Of a stretch of DNA of 64,000 nucleotides, positions 35,233 to 43,738 are shown piece after piece. Position 1 is the stretch's first letter, and the number at the start of each line of letters is the position of its first letter. Source of the DNA: JAIBJN01 sp963784175 (lineage in GTDB: Bacteria > Actinomycetota > Thermoleophilia > Gaiellales > Gaiellaceae); the NCBI GenBank assembly GCA_963784175.1, contig CAWAQJ010000004.1, positions 50,250 to 114,249 of the forward strand, given 5' to 3'. A model generated the notes under the pieces. The model was given only the letters and a program-made list of their open reading frames with translations. It was not told where the DNA came from and searched no databases. The translations under genes and the position numbers were made by a program.

Positions 35233-37764
35233 TTGTTCGAACGCTTCACCGAGAGGGCCCGCCAGGTCGTCGTCCTTGCTCAGGACGAGGCCAGGGCGCT
35301 GAAGCACAACTACATCGGCACCGAGCACATCCTGCTCGGCCTCCTCCGCGAGGAGGAAGGTCTCGCAGCGCGCGTGCTCGAGAGCCTCGACATCACGGTC
35401 GAGGAGGTCCGCGCGCAGGTCGCGCGCATCGTCGGCCAGGGCGACGAGGTGACGACCGGCCAGATCCCGTTCACGCCGCGCGCGAAGAAGGTGCTCGAGC
35501 TCGCGCTGCGCGAGGCGCTCTCGCTGGGCCACAACTACATCGGCACCGAGCACATCCTGCTCGGCCTCGTGCGCGAGAACGAGGGCGTCGCAGCGCGCAT
35601 CCTGCTCGACTTCGACGCTGACGCCGAGAAGATTCGCAACGAGATCATCCGCATGCTCTCCGGCCCCGGCCGGCGGCAGCAGGGCGGCGGCGCCGCGGCC
35701 GGCGAGAAGGCGAAGAGCTCCAAGCTGCTCGACCAGTTCGGCCGCAACCTCACCAAGCTCGCCGCCGAGTCGAAGCTCGACCCCGTCGTCGGGCGCCAGA
35801 CCGAGATCGAGCGCGTGATGCAGATCCTGTCGCGCCGCACGAAGAACAACCCGGTCCTGATCGGCGAGCCCGGTGTGGGCAAGACCGCGGTCGTCGAGGG
35901 CCTGGCTGCTCGCATCTCCGCCAACCAGGTTCCCGAGCTCCTCAAGAACAAGCAGATCTACACGCTCGACCTGGCCGCTCTCGTGGCGGGCTCGAAGTAC
36001 CGCGGCGAGTTCGAGGAGCGCCTGAAGAAGGTGATGAAGGAGATCACCCAGCGCGGCGACATCATCCTGTTCATCGACGAGCTCCACAATCTCGTCGGCG
36101 CCGGCGCGGCCGAGGGCGCGATCGACGCAGCCTCCATCCTCAAGCCGGCCCTCGCGCGCGGGGAGCTCCAGACGATCGGCGCGACGACGCTCGACGAGTA
36201 CCGCAAGTACCTCGAGCGCGACGCTGCCCTCGAGCGGCGCTTCCAGCAGATCCGCGTGGACGAGCCGTCCGTGGACGACACCGTCCAGATCCTGCGCGGC
36301 CTCCGCGACCGCTACGAGGCCCACCACCGCTGCACGATCACCGACGAGGCTCTCCGTGCCTCCGCGGTGCTCGCCGACCGCTACATCCAGGACCGGCACC
36401 TGCCGGACAAGGCCATCGACCTCATCGACGAGGCGGCCTCCCGGATGCGCATCAAGACCATGACCGCTCCGCCGCGCTACCGCGAGCTCGAGGACGAGAT
36501 CGAGAAGGTGCGCGAGGAGAAGGAGAAGGCGATCGAGGACCAGGAGTTCGAGAAGGCCGCGAACCTCCGCGACAAGGAGCGCAAGCTCACGCAGAAGAAG
36601 CGCGAGCTCGAGGAGAAGTGGCGCAGCTCCGAGGAGGTCGAGCAGCCCGAGATCGGCGAGGAGGAGATCGCCGACATCGTCTCCATGTGGACGGGCATCC
36701 CGGTCTTCAAGCTCACGGAGGCCGAGTCGCAGAAGCTCATCCGCATGGAGGAGGAGCTCCACAAGCGCGTCATCGGCCAGGACCAGGCCATCGTGGCTGT
36801 GTCCAAGTCGATCCGCCGCGCGCGGGCGGGGATCAAGGATCCCAAGCGCCCGACCGGCTCGTTCATCTTCCTCGGCCCCTCGGGCGTGGGGAAGACCGAG
36901 CTCGCGCGCACGCTCGCCGAGTTCCTCTTCGGCGACGAGGACGCGATGATCCAGGTGGACATGTCGGAGTACATGGAGAAGCACTCCGTGTCCCGGCTCG
37001 TCGGCTCGCCCCCGGGCTACATCGGCTACGACGAGGGCGGCCAGCTCACCGAGGCCGTGCGCCGCAAGCCGTATTCCGTCGTCCTCCTCGACGAGATCGA
37101 GAAGGCCCACCCGGACGTCTTCAACATCCTCCTCCAGATCCTCGAGGACGGGAAGCTGACGGACGCCCAGGGCCGCAAGGTCGACTTCCGCAACACGATC
37201 GTGATCATGACGTCGAACATCGGCGCGGCCACGATCTCCAAGAACCAGTCCCTCGGCTTCTCCGTGGGCGACGACACCGGCCTCTCGTACGACGAGATGA
37301 AGGACCGGATCATGGGCGAGCTCAAGAAGGTCTTCCGCCCCGAGCTCCTCAACCGCATCGACGAGGTCATCGTCTTCCACAAGCTGTCGAAGGACGAGAT
37401 CAAGATCATCGTCGACCTGATGATGAAGCGGCTGAAGGAGCAGATGGTCGAGCACGAGGCCGCCATCGAGCTCACCGAGCCGGCGAAGGAGCTGCTGGTC
37501 GAGAAGGGTTACGACCCCGCCATGGGCGCGAGGCCGCTGCGCCGCGCGATCCAGCGCTTCATCGAGGATCCGCTCGCCGACTTCGTCCTCGGGCGCTCGA
37601 TCAAGCCCGGCTCGACGATCGTCGTCGACGCCAAGGAAGGCGAGGAGGGCGTCGACATCGCGATCATCGAGGGCGAGCCGCCCGCCGAGCCCGAGAAGGT
37701 AACCGTCCCCGCCGAGGAGCCTGCGGCGGAGGCGGACGTCGACGAGCCCTCCGACGACGAGTAG
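35233..37764 (+). CDS. clpC: ATP-dependent Clp protease ATPase subunit ClpC
   Basis: ClpC is a Hsp100 unfoldase that feeds substrates to ClpP. The 843-residue protein has the double Clp N repeat (HNYIGTEHILLGLLREEEG and again HNYIGTEHILLGLVRENEG), AAA-1 with Walker A GEPGVGKTAVVEG, the middle UVR-like coiled coil (EDQEFEKAANLRDKERKL), and AAA-2 with GPSGVGKTELARTLAEFLF and VVLLDEIEKAHPD. The tail is acidic. It starts with TTG behind GGAAAGGA with 10 nt spacing. It stands as a single gene, not in the ctsR-mcsA-mcsB operon seen in Firmicutes. Confidence 0.97.
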   Translation: MFERFTERARQVVVLAQDEARALKHNYIGTEHILLGLLREEEGLAARVLESLDITVEEVRAQVARIVGQGDEVTTGQIPFTPRAKKVLELALREALSLGHNYIGTEHILLGLVRENEGVAARILLDFDADAEKIRNEIIRMLSGPGRRQQGGGAAAGEKAKSSKLLDQFGRNLTKLAAESKLDPVVGRQTEIERVMQILSRRTKNNPVLIGEPGVGKTAVVEGLAARISANQVPELLKNKQIYTLDLAALVAGSKYRGEFEERLKKVMKEITQRGDIILFIDELHNLVGAGAAEGAIDAASILKPALARGELQTIGATTLDEYRKYLERDAALERRFQQIRVDEPSVDDTVQILRGLRDRYEAHHRCTITDEALRASAVLADRYIQDRHLPDKAIDLIDEAASRMRIKTMTAPPRYRELEDEIEKVREEKEKAIEDQEFEKAANLRDKERKLTQKKRELEEKWRSSEEVEQPEIGEEEIADIVSMWTGIPVFKLTEAESQKLIRMEEELHKRVIGQDQAIVAVSKSIRRARAGIKDPKRPTGSFIFLGPSGVGKTELARTLAEFLFGDEDAMIQVDMSEYMEKHSVSRLVGSPPGYIGYDEGGQLTEAVRRKPYSVVLLDEIEKAHPDVFNILLQILEDGKLTDAQGRKVDFRNTIVIMTSNIGAATISKNQSLGFSVGDDTGLSYDEMKDRIMGELKKVFRPELLNRIDEVIVFHKLSKDEIKIIVDLMMKRLKEQMVEHEAAIELTEPAKELLVEKGYDPAMGARPLRRAIQRFIEDPLADFVLGRSIKPGSTIVVDAKEGEEGVDIAIIEGEPPAEPEKVTVPAEEPAAEADVDEPSDDE

Positions 37765-37782
37765 CTCTTCGCGGCGCGCGGC

Positions 37783-38172
37783 ATGCCGCTGATCGAGTAC
37801 GAGGACGCCTCGCCCGAGGTTCGGGCCGTCTACGACGACATCATGGAGACCCGGCAGGTCGACTGGGTCAACAACTTCTGGAAGGCCCTCGCGGTCGACC
37901 CGGTGTCCCTGAAGCGCACGTGGGAGTCCGTGAAGGAGGTCATGGCCCCGGGCGCGCTCGACCCGCTGACCAAGGAGCTGCTCTACGTCGCCGTCTCGGT
38001 CACGAACGGCTGCGAGTACTGCATCGCCTCCCACACGGCTTCGGCCCGCAAGAAGGGCATGACCGACGAGCAGCTCGCGGAGTTGCTGGCCGTCGTCGGC
38101 ATGGCGAACGAGACCAACGCGCTCGCGACGGGCTACGGCGTCCCCGTCGACGACGCCTTTCGCCGGGAATAG
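37783..38172 (+). CDS. Carboxymuconolactone decarboxylase/AhpD-family protein
   Basis: A 129-residue protein with the AhpD-like active site NGCEYCIASHTASARKKG, the CxxC...H pattern used in peroxide-related thiol chemistry. The N-terminal half has VNNFWKALAVDPVSLKRTWE. Length fits single-domain family members. It begins 18 nt behind clpC and is followed by a strong terminator, so it is probably co-transcribed with clpC. An antioxidant role is inferred from the family; the reductant is unknown. Confidence 0.87.
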   Translation: MPLIEYEDASPEVRAVYDDIMETRQVDWVNNFWKALAVDPVSLKRTWESVKEVMAPGALDPLTKELLYVAVSVTNGCEYCIASHTASARKKGMTDEQLAELLAVVGMANETNALATGYGVPVDDAFRRE

Positions 38173-38174
38173 AG

Positions 38175-38198
38175 AAGGCGGCCCTTGCGGGCCGCCTT
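38175..38198. terminator. Bidirectional terminator hairpin
   Basis: A perfect 10-bp stem (AAGGCGGCCC with GGGCCGCCTT) around a TTGC loop lies between two convergent genes. On the plus strand it ends in CTTCG, on the minus strand in CTTCTC. Confidence 0.85.
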
Positions 38199-38202
38199 CG
38201 GG

Positions 38203-38883
38203 CTAGCTCGTCCGCTCGTCCGGAGCGTCCGGCGGCGGCGGCGCCGGCGGCTCCGGTGCGTCCGGAGCGGGAGCCGGGGGAGGAGGCGGCTCGGGCGACG
38301 GCGCGGGGGGAGGGGGAGTCGGATCGGGTGGGGGCGGGGGAACTGGATCGGGTGGGGGCGGGGGAGTCGGATCGGGTGCGGACGGGGGCGGCGACGGCTC
38401 GGGCGCGGGCTCCGGCGTCGCGGCGGCGGTACCCGCGCCGCTTGTCGCCGCGTCCTTCATGCCCGACGCCTCGCTCCTGAGGGAGTCCACACCGCCGGCC
38501 TCCTGCACGTTCAGCCATGCCCCGACCGCGACGATCGCGGCCAGGACGAGCCCGACGTAGGCCGCGGCGGCGGTGAAATCGTCCACGAGGACCTTGATGA
38601 GGGCGAACAGCAGGATGATGCCGGCCACCAAGGCGCCGAGCATCGCATCGGAGACCGGCAGCTCGATCTCGACGCCGGCCAGCTTGGCGACGAGCCAGGC
38701 GACGAGCGCGACCGTGAGGAGCCCGAGGACGACGCCCCAGAAGCCATGCCACGCGTTCGCGGACGCCTCGGCGATATCGAGGATCTCCACCTTCTGCCAG
38801 GCGAAGAACGTGTCGATCAAGAGCAGGACGCCCGCGATGAGCATGACCTGACTGCCCCGCGAAAGCGCGTTGAACCTCTCCAA
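38203..38883 (-). CDS. Membrane protein with long Pro-rich C-terminal tail
   Basis: A 226-residue protein. Four hydrophobic helices occupy residues 10-140 (VMLIAGVLLLIDTFFAW, FWGVVLGLLTVALVAWLVA, MLGALVAGIILLFALIKVLV, AAAYVGLVLAAIVAVGAWL). The last 80 residues are low complexity, dominated by repeats of PPPPDP and PEP type, ending in DAPDERTS. The TTG at 38883 is chosen because AGGAGG lies 7 nt upstream (38891-38896); longer forms have no homology. The function is unknown. The tail could span the wall or bind partners. Confidence 0.72.
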   Translation of the reverse strand: MERFNALSRGSQVMLIAGVLLLIDTFFAWQKVEILDIAEASANAWHGFWGVVLGLLTVALVAWLVAKLAGVEIELPVSDAMLGALVAGIILLFALIKVLVDDFTAAAAYVGLVLAAIVAVGAWLNVQEAGGVDSLRSEASGMKDAATSGAGTAAATPEPAPEPSPPPSAPDPTPPPPPDPVPPPPPDPTPPPPAPSPEPPPPPAPAPDAPEPPAPPPPDAPDERTS

Positions 38884-39021
38884 GGCTCGGCCTCCTTCTA
38901 GAAATGATTTGCGGGAGCGGTTTTCCGTTGCGGTGGCCCGAGTCCTGCTCGCGTTGTGAATCTCGGCACGAGCGCGCCTCTCGGCACGAAAGCGTGCACC
39001 TTCGGCGTCGGACCGCCTGCC

Positions 39022-39027
39022 TAGACT
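39022..39027 (+). promoter_or_regulatory. Putative -10 (TAGACT) for radA-disA
   Basis: TAGACT lies 9 nt before the radA ATG with no ribosome binding site. Upstream, TCTCGGCACGA occurs twice (38961-38971 and 38979-38989, 18 bp apart), a possible binding site. Confidence 0.42.
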
Positions 39028-39036
39028 GGTCCGCCC

Positions 39037-40398
39037 ATGGCGAAGGCGGCCGTTCAACACGCGTGCTCGGAGTGCGGGTACACGACGGGCAAGTGGCTCG
39101 GTCGTTGTCCTGCGTGCGACGGCTGGGGGACGTTCGTCGAGGAACGTGCTCTCGCTGCCGCGCCCGGAGTTCGCGGAGCGCCCGCCCAGGGTCGGCCGCT
39201 CCTGCGTCTCGTGGAGGTCGACACCGCCGACGCCGAGCGGATCCCGACCGGCGTGCCCGAGCTCGACCGCGTGCTCGGCGGCGGGCTCGTCCCGGCCTCG
39301 CTCGTGCTCGTGTCAGGTGATCCGGGCATCGGCAAGTCGACCCTCCTGCTCATGGCCCTGCGGTCGCTCTCGCGCGAGCGGAAGGTCGTGCTCGTCACCG
39401 GCGAGGAGTCCTCGGCCCAGGTCAAGCTGCGCGCCGACCGCCTCGGAGGCGCGGGCGACGTCCACATCCTGGCCGAGACGAACCTCGACGAGGTGTGTGC
39501 GACGCTCGAGCGCGAGCGGCCCGAGGTCTGTGTCGTCGACTCCGTGCAGACGCTCTACGCGCCGGAGCTCGGCTCGGCCCCGGGCTCGGTCGGGCAGGTC
39601 CGCGAGGCCGCCGGCCGCTTCCTGCGCGTGAGCAAGGAGCAGGGCATCGCGACGTTTCTCGTCGGGCACGTCACCAAGGAGGGCGCCGTCGCCGGTCCGC
39701 GCGTGCTCGAGCACCTCGTGGACTGCGTGCTCCACTTCGAGGGGGACCGCTACAGGTCGCACCGCGTCCTGCGCGCGGTCAAGAACCGCTTCGGCTCCAC
39801 GAACGAGCTCGGCGTCTTCGAGATGACCTCGGAGGGCCTGGTCGCCGTGGAGGACCCGTCGGAGCTGTTCGGCCGCCCCGACGACGAGCAGCCGGGCTCC
39901 GCGGTCGTCTGCACGATCGAGGGCACGCGCCCCCTCCTCCTGGAGATCCAGGCGCTCGTCTCGCCCACCGACCTGGCCATGCCGCGCCGCGTCGGAACGG
40001 GCGTCGACCCCAAGCGGCTGTCGATGATCGTGGCGGTTCTCGGCCGCCATGCGGGCCTCGCGCTCGGCCAGGCCGACGTCTTCGTGAACGTCGCCGGGGG
40101 CGTGCGGATCGACGAGCCGGGCGCCGATCTGGGCGTCGCGCTCGCCATCGCCTCGGCCGCCCGCGGCGCACCTGTCAAGTCGGGAACCGCATGCTTCGGG
40201 GAAATCGGGCTGACGGGCCGCGTTCGCCCAGTCAGTCAGGCGGAACGCCGTCTCGCCGAGTGCGCGAAGCTGGGCTTTTCGGAGGTGCTCGTGCCGGACG
40301 GCACGGAGTCCCGTGGCAGAATGCGCCTGACAGCAGCGGCTTCGCTGCGACAGGCGATCACGGCGGGGCTCGATGCGAGCGGATCCTCGGAAGGATAA
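39037..40398 (+). CDS. radA: DNA repair protein RadA (Sms)
   Basis: RadA is a RecA-like ATPase/helicase that helps branch migration in recombinational repair. The N-terminal zinc finger is CSECGYTTGKWLGRCPACDGW. Walker A is SGDPGIGKSTLLL near residue 93, the RadA-specific KNRFGSTNELGVFEM is near residue 250, and the C-terminal Lon-like domain has RVDEPGADLGVALAIASA-type sequence (read here as RIDEPGADLGVALAIAS). Length (453) is normal. Its last 26 nt overlap the start of disA, so the two are coupled, the order known from B. subtilis and mycobacteria. Confidence 0.96.
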   Translation: MAKAAVQHACSECGYTTGKWLGRCPACDGWGTFVEERALAAAPGVRGAPAQGRPLLRLVEVDTADAERIPTGVPELDRVLGGGLVPASLVLVSGDPGIGKSTLLLMALRSLSRERKVVLVTGEESSAQVKLRADRLGGAGDVHILAETNLDEVCATLERERPEVCVVDSVQTLYAPELGSAPGSVGQVREAAGRFLRVSKEQGIATFLVGHVTKEGAVAGPRVLEHLVDCVLHFEGDRYRSHRVLRAVKNRFGSTNELGVFEMTSEGLVAVEDPSELFGRPDDEQPGSAVVCTIEGTRPLLLEIQALVSPTDLAMPRRVGTGVDPKRLSMIVAVLGRHAGLALGQADVFVNVAGGVRIDEPGADLGVALAIASAARGAPVKSGTACFGEIGLTGRVRPVSQAERRLAECAKLGFSEVLVPDGTESRGRMRLTAAASLRQAITAGLDASGSSEG

Positions 40399-41458
40399 GA
40401 CCCTCCTCTCGGCGCTCAAGCAGGTGGCGCCCGGTACGCCCCTTCGCTCGGGGATCGACGACATCATCCGCGCCGAGCACGGCGCGCTCATCGTCATCGG
40501 CGACCCGAACGAGCTCGCCTTCCTCTTCTCCGGCGGGATGCGGCTCGACCTGCCGCTCACCGCCCAGCTCCTCTACGAGCTGGCGAAGATGGACGGGGCG
40601 ATCGTGGTCAGCCGGGATCTCCAGAAGCTCGTGTACGCGAACGTGCAGCTCATGCCCGACGCCTCGATCTCGACGAGCGAGACCGGCACGCGGCACCGAA
40701 CGGCCGAGCGCGTGGCGAAGCAGACCGACGCGCTCGTGGTCTCCATCTCCCAGCAGCGCGAGACGGTCACGGTCTTCGTCGGCGAGCTGCGATACCAGCT
40801 GGGCGAGATCTCGGACACCCTCGCGCGCACGAACCAGGCGCTGGGGACGCTCGAGACCTACCGCACGCGTCTCGACCAGGGGCTGACGCGGCTGACGGCG
40901 CTCGAATTCCAGAGCGCGGTCGTCCTCGACGACGTGCTCATCGTCCTCCAGCGTGCCGAGATGACCACGCGTATGGCCGAGGAGATCGAGCGCAACTGCG
41001 TCGAGCTCGGTGAGGAGGGCCGGCTGATCCGCATGCAGCTCGACGAGCTCATGGAGGACGTGCCTCGCGAGAAGGCCGCGGTCGTCTACGACTACGAGAA
41101 GTCCGGCGATCCCGCGTCGTCGTCGACCGTGCTCGAGCGCCTCTCCCAGATCGACTACTCACACCTGCACGAGTTCGAGGAGCTCGCCGAGCTGCTCGGC
41201 TACGGTCGCGACACGAACCCGCTCGACCTCAGCGTGCAGCCGCGCGGGTACCGCGTGCTCTCGCGGGTGCCTCGCCTCCCGGACTCCGTGATCCGGCACG
41301 TGGTGCGCGACTTCGGGAGCCTCGACGCGGTCGTTCGCGCCAGCCACCGTGAGCTCGAGGCGGTGGACGGGGTGGGCTCGGTGCGCGCCCGGGAGATCCG
41401 CGAGGGGCTCCGGCGCCTCCAGGAGCACAATCTCGTCGATCGTTACCTTCAGCTCTAA
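40373..41458 (+). CDS. disA: DNA integrity scanning diadenylate cyclase DisA
   Basis: DisA makes cyclic di-AMP from two ATP and reports branched DNA. The DAC domain carries KMDGAIVVSRDL (DGA motif) near residue 78 and GTRHRTAERVAKQ (RHR motif) near residue 108. A helical linker follows, then the C-terminal helix-hairpin-helix DNA-binding domain (VVRASHRELEAVDGVGSVRA). Length (361) is normal. It overlaps radA, so repair and second-messenger output are expressed together. No c-di-AMP riboswitch was recognised in this window. Confidence 0.96.
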   Translation: MRADPRKDKTLLSALKQVAPGTPLRSGIDDIIRAEHGALIVIGDPNELAFLFSGGMRLDLPLTAQLLYELAKMDGAIVVSRDLQKLVYANVQLMPDASISTSETGTRHRTAERVAKQTDALVVSISQQRETVTVFVGELRYQLGEISDTLARTNQALGTLETYRTRLDQGLTRLTALEFQSAVVLDDVLIVLQRAEMTTRMAEEIERNCVELGEEGRLIRMQLDELMEDVPREKAAVVYDYEKSGDPASSSTVLERLSQIDYSHLHEFEELAELLGYGRDTNPLDLSVQPRGYRVLSRVPRLPDSVIRHVVRDFGSLDAVVRASHRELEAVDGVGSVRAREIREGLRRLQEHNLVDRYLQL

Positions 41459-41545
41459 CCGAGCCCTGCCGGCCCTCCCGGCTCGGCTGAACCCCGCAGT
41501 CGACGCCGAAAAGTCCCAAAAGTCGCTTTTCAAGCGGGTTTCCGG

Positions 41546-41551
41546 TAGAAT
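41546..41551 (+). promoter_or_regulatory. Putative -10 (TAGAAT) for carD
   Basis: TAGAAT lies about 75 nt before the carD start. A clear -35 is not visible (TCGCTT at 41523-41528 has the right spacing). Unlike most TAnnnT boxes here it is followed by a leader with a ribosome binding site. Confidence 0.4.
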
Positions 41552-41625
41552 GTCGACGTTCCCGAGGTGTTCCGCAGGCGTCTCGGGCGCCTTTTGTTGC
41601 GCCCGCGTTCCAAGAGGAGGAGAGG

Positions 41626-42126
41626 TTGTACAAAGTCGGCGATAAGGTCGTCTATCCCCACCACGGCGCTGGAACAGTGGTGAAGAAGGAAACCAGGACG
41701 ATTCTCGGCCAGGAACGCGAGTACCTGACCATCAAGATCCTCCATAACGACATGACCGTGAACGTCCCGACCGAGAACGCCGACCGCGTGGGCCTCCGCA
41801 AGGTGATCGACGAGGAGATGGTGGAGCGCGTCGTCAAGGTTCTGCACGGCAACGGCACGAAGATGCCGAAGAACTGGAACCGGCGGTTCAAGTACAACCG
41901 CGACAAGATGAAGACCGGGGACATCTTCGAGCTCGCGGAGGTCGTGCGGAACCTGTCCCTGCGCGACCAGGAGAAGGGCCTGTCCACGGGCGAGAAGCAG
42001 ATGTTCGTGAAGGCGAAGAAGATCCTTGCCTCCGAGCTGATGTACGCAAAGGCCATGGACGAGGACGAGGCCGCGGACTGGCTCGACGAAGAGCTCGACT
42101 CGGTCAGCGCCACGGTCCCGACCTAG
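41626..42126 (+). CDS. carD: CarD-family transcriptional regulator
   Basis: CarD binds the RNA polymerase beta subunit and stabilises the open complex at many promoters, including rRNA promoters. The N-terminal RID domain is clear (YKVGDKVVYPHHGAGTVVKK, TILGQEREYLTIKILHND, ENADRVGLRKVI), and the C-terminal helical DNA-binding domain has NRRFKYNRDKMKTGDIFELA and GEKQMFVKAKKILASELMY. Length (166) matches mycobacterial CarD. Starts with TTG behind a GAGGAGAGG ribosome binding site. carD next to ispD-ispF is the order seen in mycobacteria and relatives. Confidence 0.95.
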   Translation: MYKVGDKVVYPHHGAGTVVKKETRTILGQEREYLTIKILHNDMTVNVPTENADRVGLRKVIDEEMVERVVKVLHGNGTKMPKNWNRRFKYNRDKMKTGDIFELAEVVRNLSLRDQEKGLSTGEKQMFVKAKKILASELMYAKAMDEDEAADWLDEELDSVSATVPT

Positions 42127-42164
42127 CTGCGCCCGCAGGCCACGGCCGCAGGCATCCTTTCCGG

Positions 42165-43055
42165 GTGCTTCTGCGTGCCCTGATCGCTGCTCTCCTGGCG
42201 GCCGCGCTCTTCGCGGGCTGCTCCGGCGACGAATCCGGCGGCGAATCCGACGGCGATTCGGCGACCGCGGTGCCGTCGGCGTTCACCGAGATCGTCCGTG
42301 CCGAGCTCGTGCGCGCCGGGCTGGAAGTCGAGCCCCGCACCGACCTGAAGCTCACGGCCGAGCAGGGCCCGAACCGGGTCGAGCTCGACCTTCAGCCGGC
42401 CTTCGACCGCTTCGAGGACGATCCCGATTCCAGGGATGAGATCGTCGACGAGGTCGTCGCAGATGCCCAGGAGCGGCTCGAGACGGGCGCCGGTGAGCTC
42501 TCCTTCGAAGAGGCTCGGGACGACCTCATGCCGCTCCTCAAGGCGCGCTTCCAGATACGCCGGTTCGGCTTCGACGCGGCCGAGACCGAGCAGCCTGCCG
42601 GTCTCGCGACGGTCTACGGGGTCGACTCGGACGACGGCTTCGCGATCGTGCGGCCGGAGGACGTCGAGCGTTGGGGGAAGACGGTCGAGGAGATCGACGA
42701 GATCGCACTCGACAACCTCCTCCGCCAGACGAACGAGGAGCAGCCGCTTCTCTGCGAGCCCTCGGGCAACCAGGAGCTTTGCGGGTGGGCGTCGGAGGAC
42801 GGCTACGACGCCACGCGTATGATCGTGCCCGAGCTCCGGCGCCAGATTCGCGAGCAGTACGGAAACGACGAGCCGATCGCCTACGCCGTGCCCGAAGAGC
42901 ACATCTACGTCGCCCTTCCGCTCAACACCCTGCGGCGCAGGGGAATCGAACGGCCGTTCCGCCTCAAGCTGCAGCGCGACTTCCAGATGTCCGAGGATCC
43001 GCTCAGCCCCGAGATCTTCGTCGAGGAGAACGGCGAGCTCGTCGTGTTGAAGTGA
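42165..43055 (+). CDS. Lipoprotein with YtpQ/DUF1444-like domain
   Basis: A 296-residue protein with a lipoprotein signal (ALIAALLAAALFAGC, Cys near 19) and an acidic Ser/Gly/Asp linker. The remainder resembles YtpQ (DUF1444) proteins, with RPEDVERWGKTVEEIDEIAL followed by AYAVPEEHIYVALPLNTL; this assignment is tentative. The function is unknown. The GTG start lies 38 nt behind carD. The 3' end overlaps ispD by 4 nt (GTGA), so it belongs to the carD-ispD-ispF run. Confidence 0.7.
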   Translation: MLLRALIAALLAAALFAGCSGDESGGESDGDSATAVPSAFTEIVRAELVRAGLEVEPRTDLKLTAEQGPNRVELDLQPAFDRFEDDPDSRDEIVDEVVADAQERLETGAGELSFEEARDDLMPLLKARFQIRRFGFDAAETEQPAGLATVYGVDSDDGFAIVRPEDVERWGKTVEEIDEIALDNLLRQTNEEQPLLCEPSGNQELCGWASEDGYDATRMIVPELRRQIREQYGNDEPIAYAVPEEHIYVALPLNTLRRRGIERPFRLKLQRDFQMSEDPLSPEIFVEENGELVVLK

Positions 43056-43738
43056 GCTCCGAAACCGGCGTCTGGGCCGTCCTCGTGGCCGCCGGGCAAG
43101 GTGAGCGGTTCGGCGGCGACCGGCCCAAAGCGTTCGCCAAGCTCGGCGACCGGCCGCTGCTCGCCGAGAGCCTCGAGCGCCTCGACCGCTCGGAGTGGGT
43201 CGAGTCGATCGTCATCGTCGCGCCGCCGGAATGGGAGGAGCCGAGCATCCTGGTCGCCGAGGAGATCGCCGCCGACAAGGTGCGCTCTGCGGTCACCGGG
43301 GGCTCCACGCGAGCCGAGTCGGTGCGCGCCGGCCTCGAGGACGTCCCCGAGGACGCCGCGATCGTGCTCGTCCACGACGCCGCACGCCCGATCCTCCCCG
43401 AGGAGGTCGTCGGGCGGGTCGTGACCGGGCTCGAGGAGGGCTGGGACGCGGTCGCGCCGGGCCTGCGCATCGCGGACACCGTCAAGCGCGCGGACGGCGA
43501 CGCCGTCGCCGAGACGGTCGATCGCACCGGCCTCGTCGCCGTTCAGACGCCGCAGGCCTTCATGGCCGACGCGCTGCGCCGGGCGCACGCCCAGGGAGGC
43601 GAGGCGACCGACTGCGCCGGGCTCGTAGAGGCCGCCGGCGGCAGGGTGCGGATCGTCGCAGGGGATCCGCGGCTGCTCAAGGTGACGACGCCTGCCGACC
43701 TCGCGCTCGCCGAGGCGCTGTTGAGGGTCGAGGCGTGA
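43052..43738 (+). CDS. ispD: 2-C-methyl-D-erythritol 4-phosphate cytidylyltransferase
   Basis: IspD joins CTP and MEP to give CDP-ME in the non-mevalonate isoprenoid pathway. The CTP-binding loop AVLVAAGQGERFGGDRPKAF is at the N-terminus; VTGGSTRAESVRAGL, VLVHDAARPILPEE and the late VKVTTPADLALAEALL-type end (read as KVTTPADLALAEALL) follow. Length (228) is normal. The GTG starts overlap on both sides, with the upstream lipoprotein and the downstream PHP gene, each as GTGA. Confidence 0.95.
   Translation: MSSETGVWAVLVAAGQGERFGGDRPKAFAKLGDRPLLAESLERLDRSEWVESIVIVAPPEWEEPSILVAEEIAADKVRSAVTGGSTRAESVRAGLEDVPEDAAIVLVHDAARPILPEEVVGRVVTGLEEGWDAVAPGLRIADTVKRADGDAVAETVDRTGLVAVQTPQAFMADALRRAHAQGGEATDCAGLVEAAGGRVRIVAGDPRLLKVTTPADLALAEALLRVEA

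Noticed and set aside
35158..38034. 958-codon minus-strand frame opposite clpC
   Set aside because: It is a GC-bias shadow: low-complexity Leu/Arg/Asp sequence without domains, exactly antisense to a strongly conserved gene.
38185..38901. Gly/Arg-rich plus-strand frame opposite the Pro-rich tail
   Set aside because: It is the complement of the Pro codon repeat and has no start signal; the minus-strand gene has AGGAGG and membrane helices.
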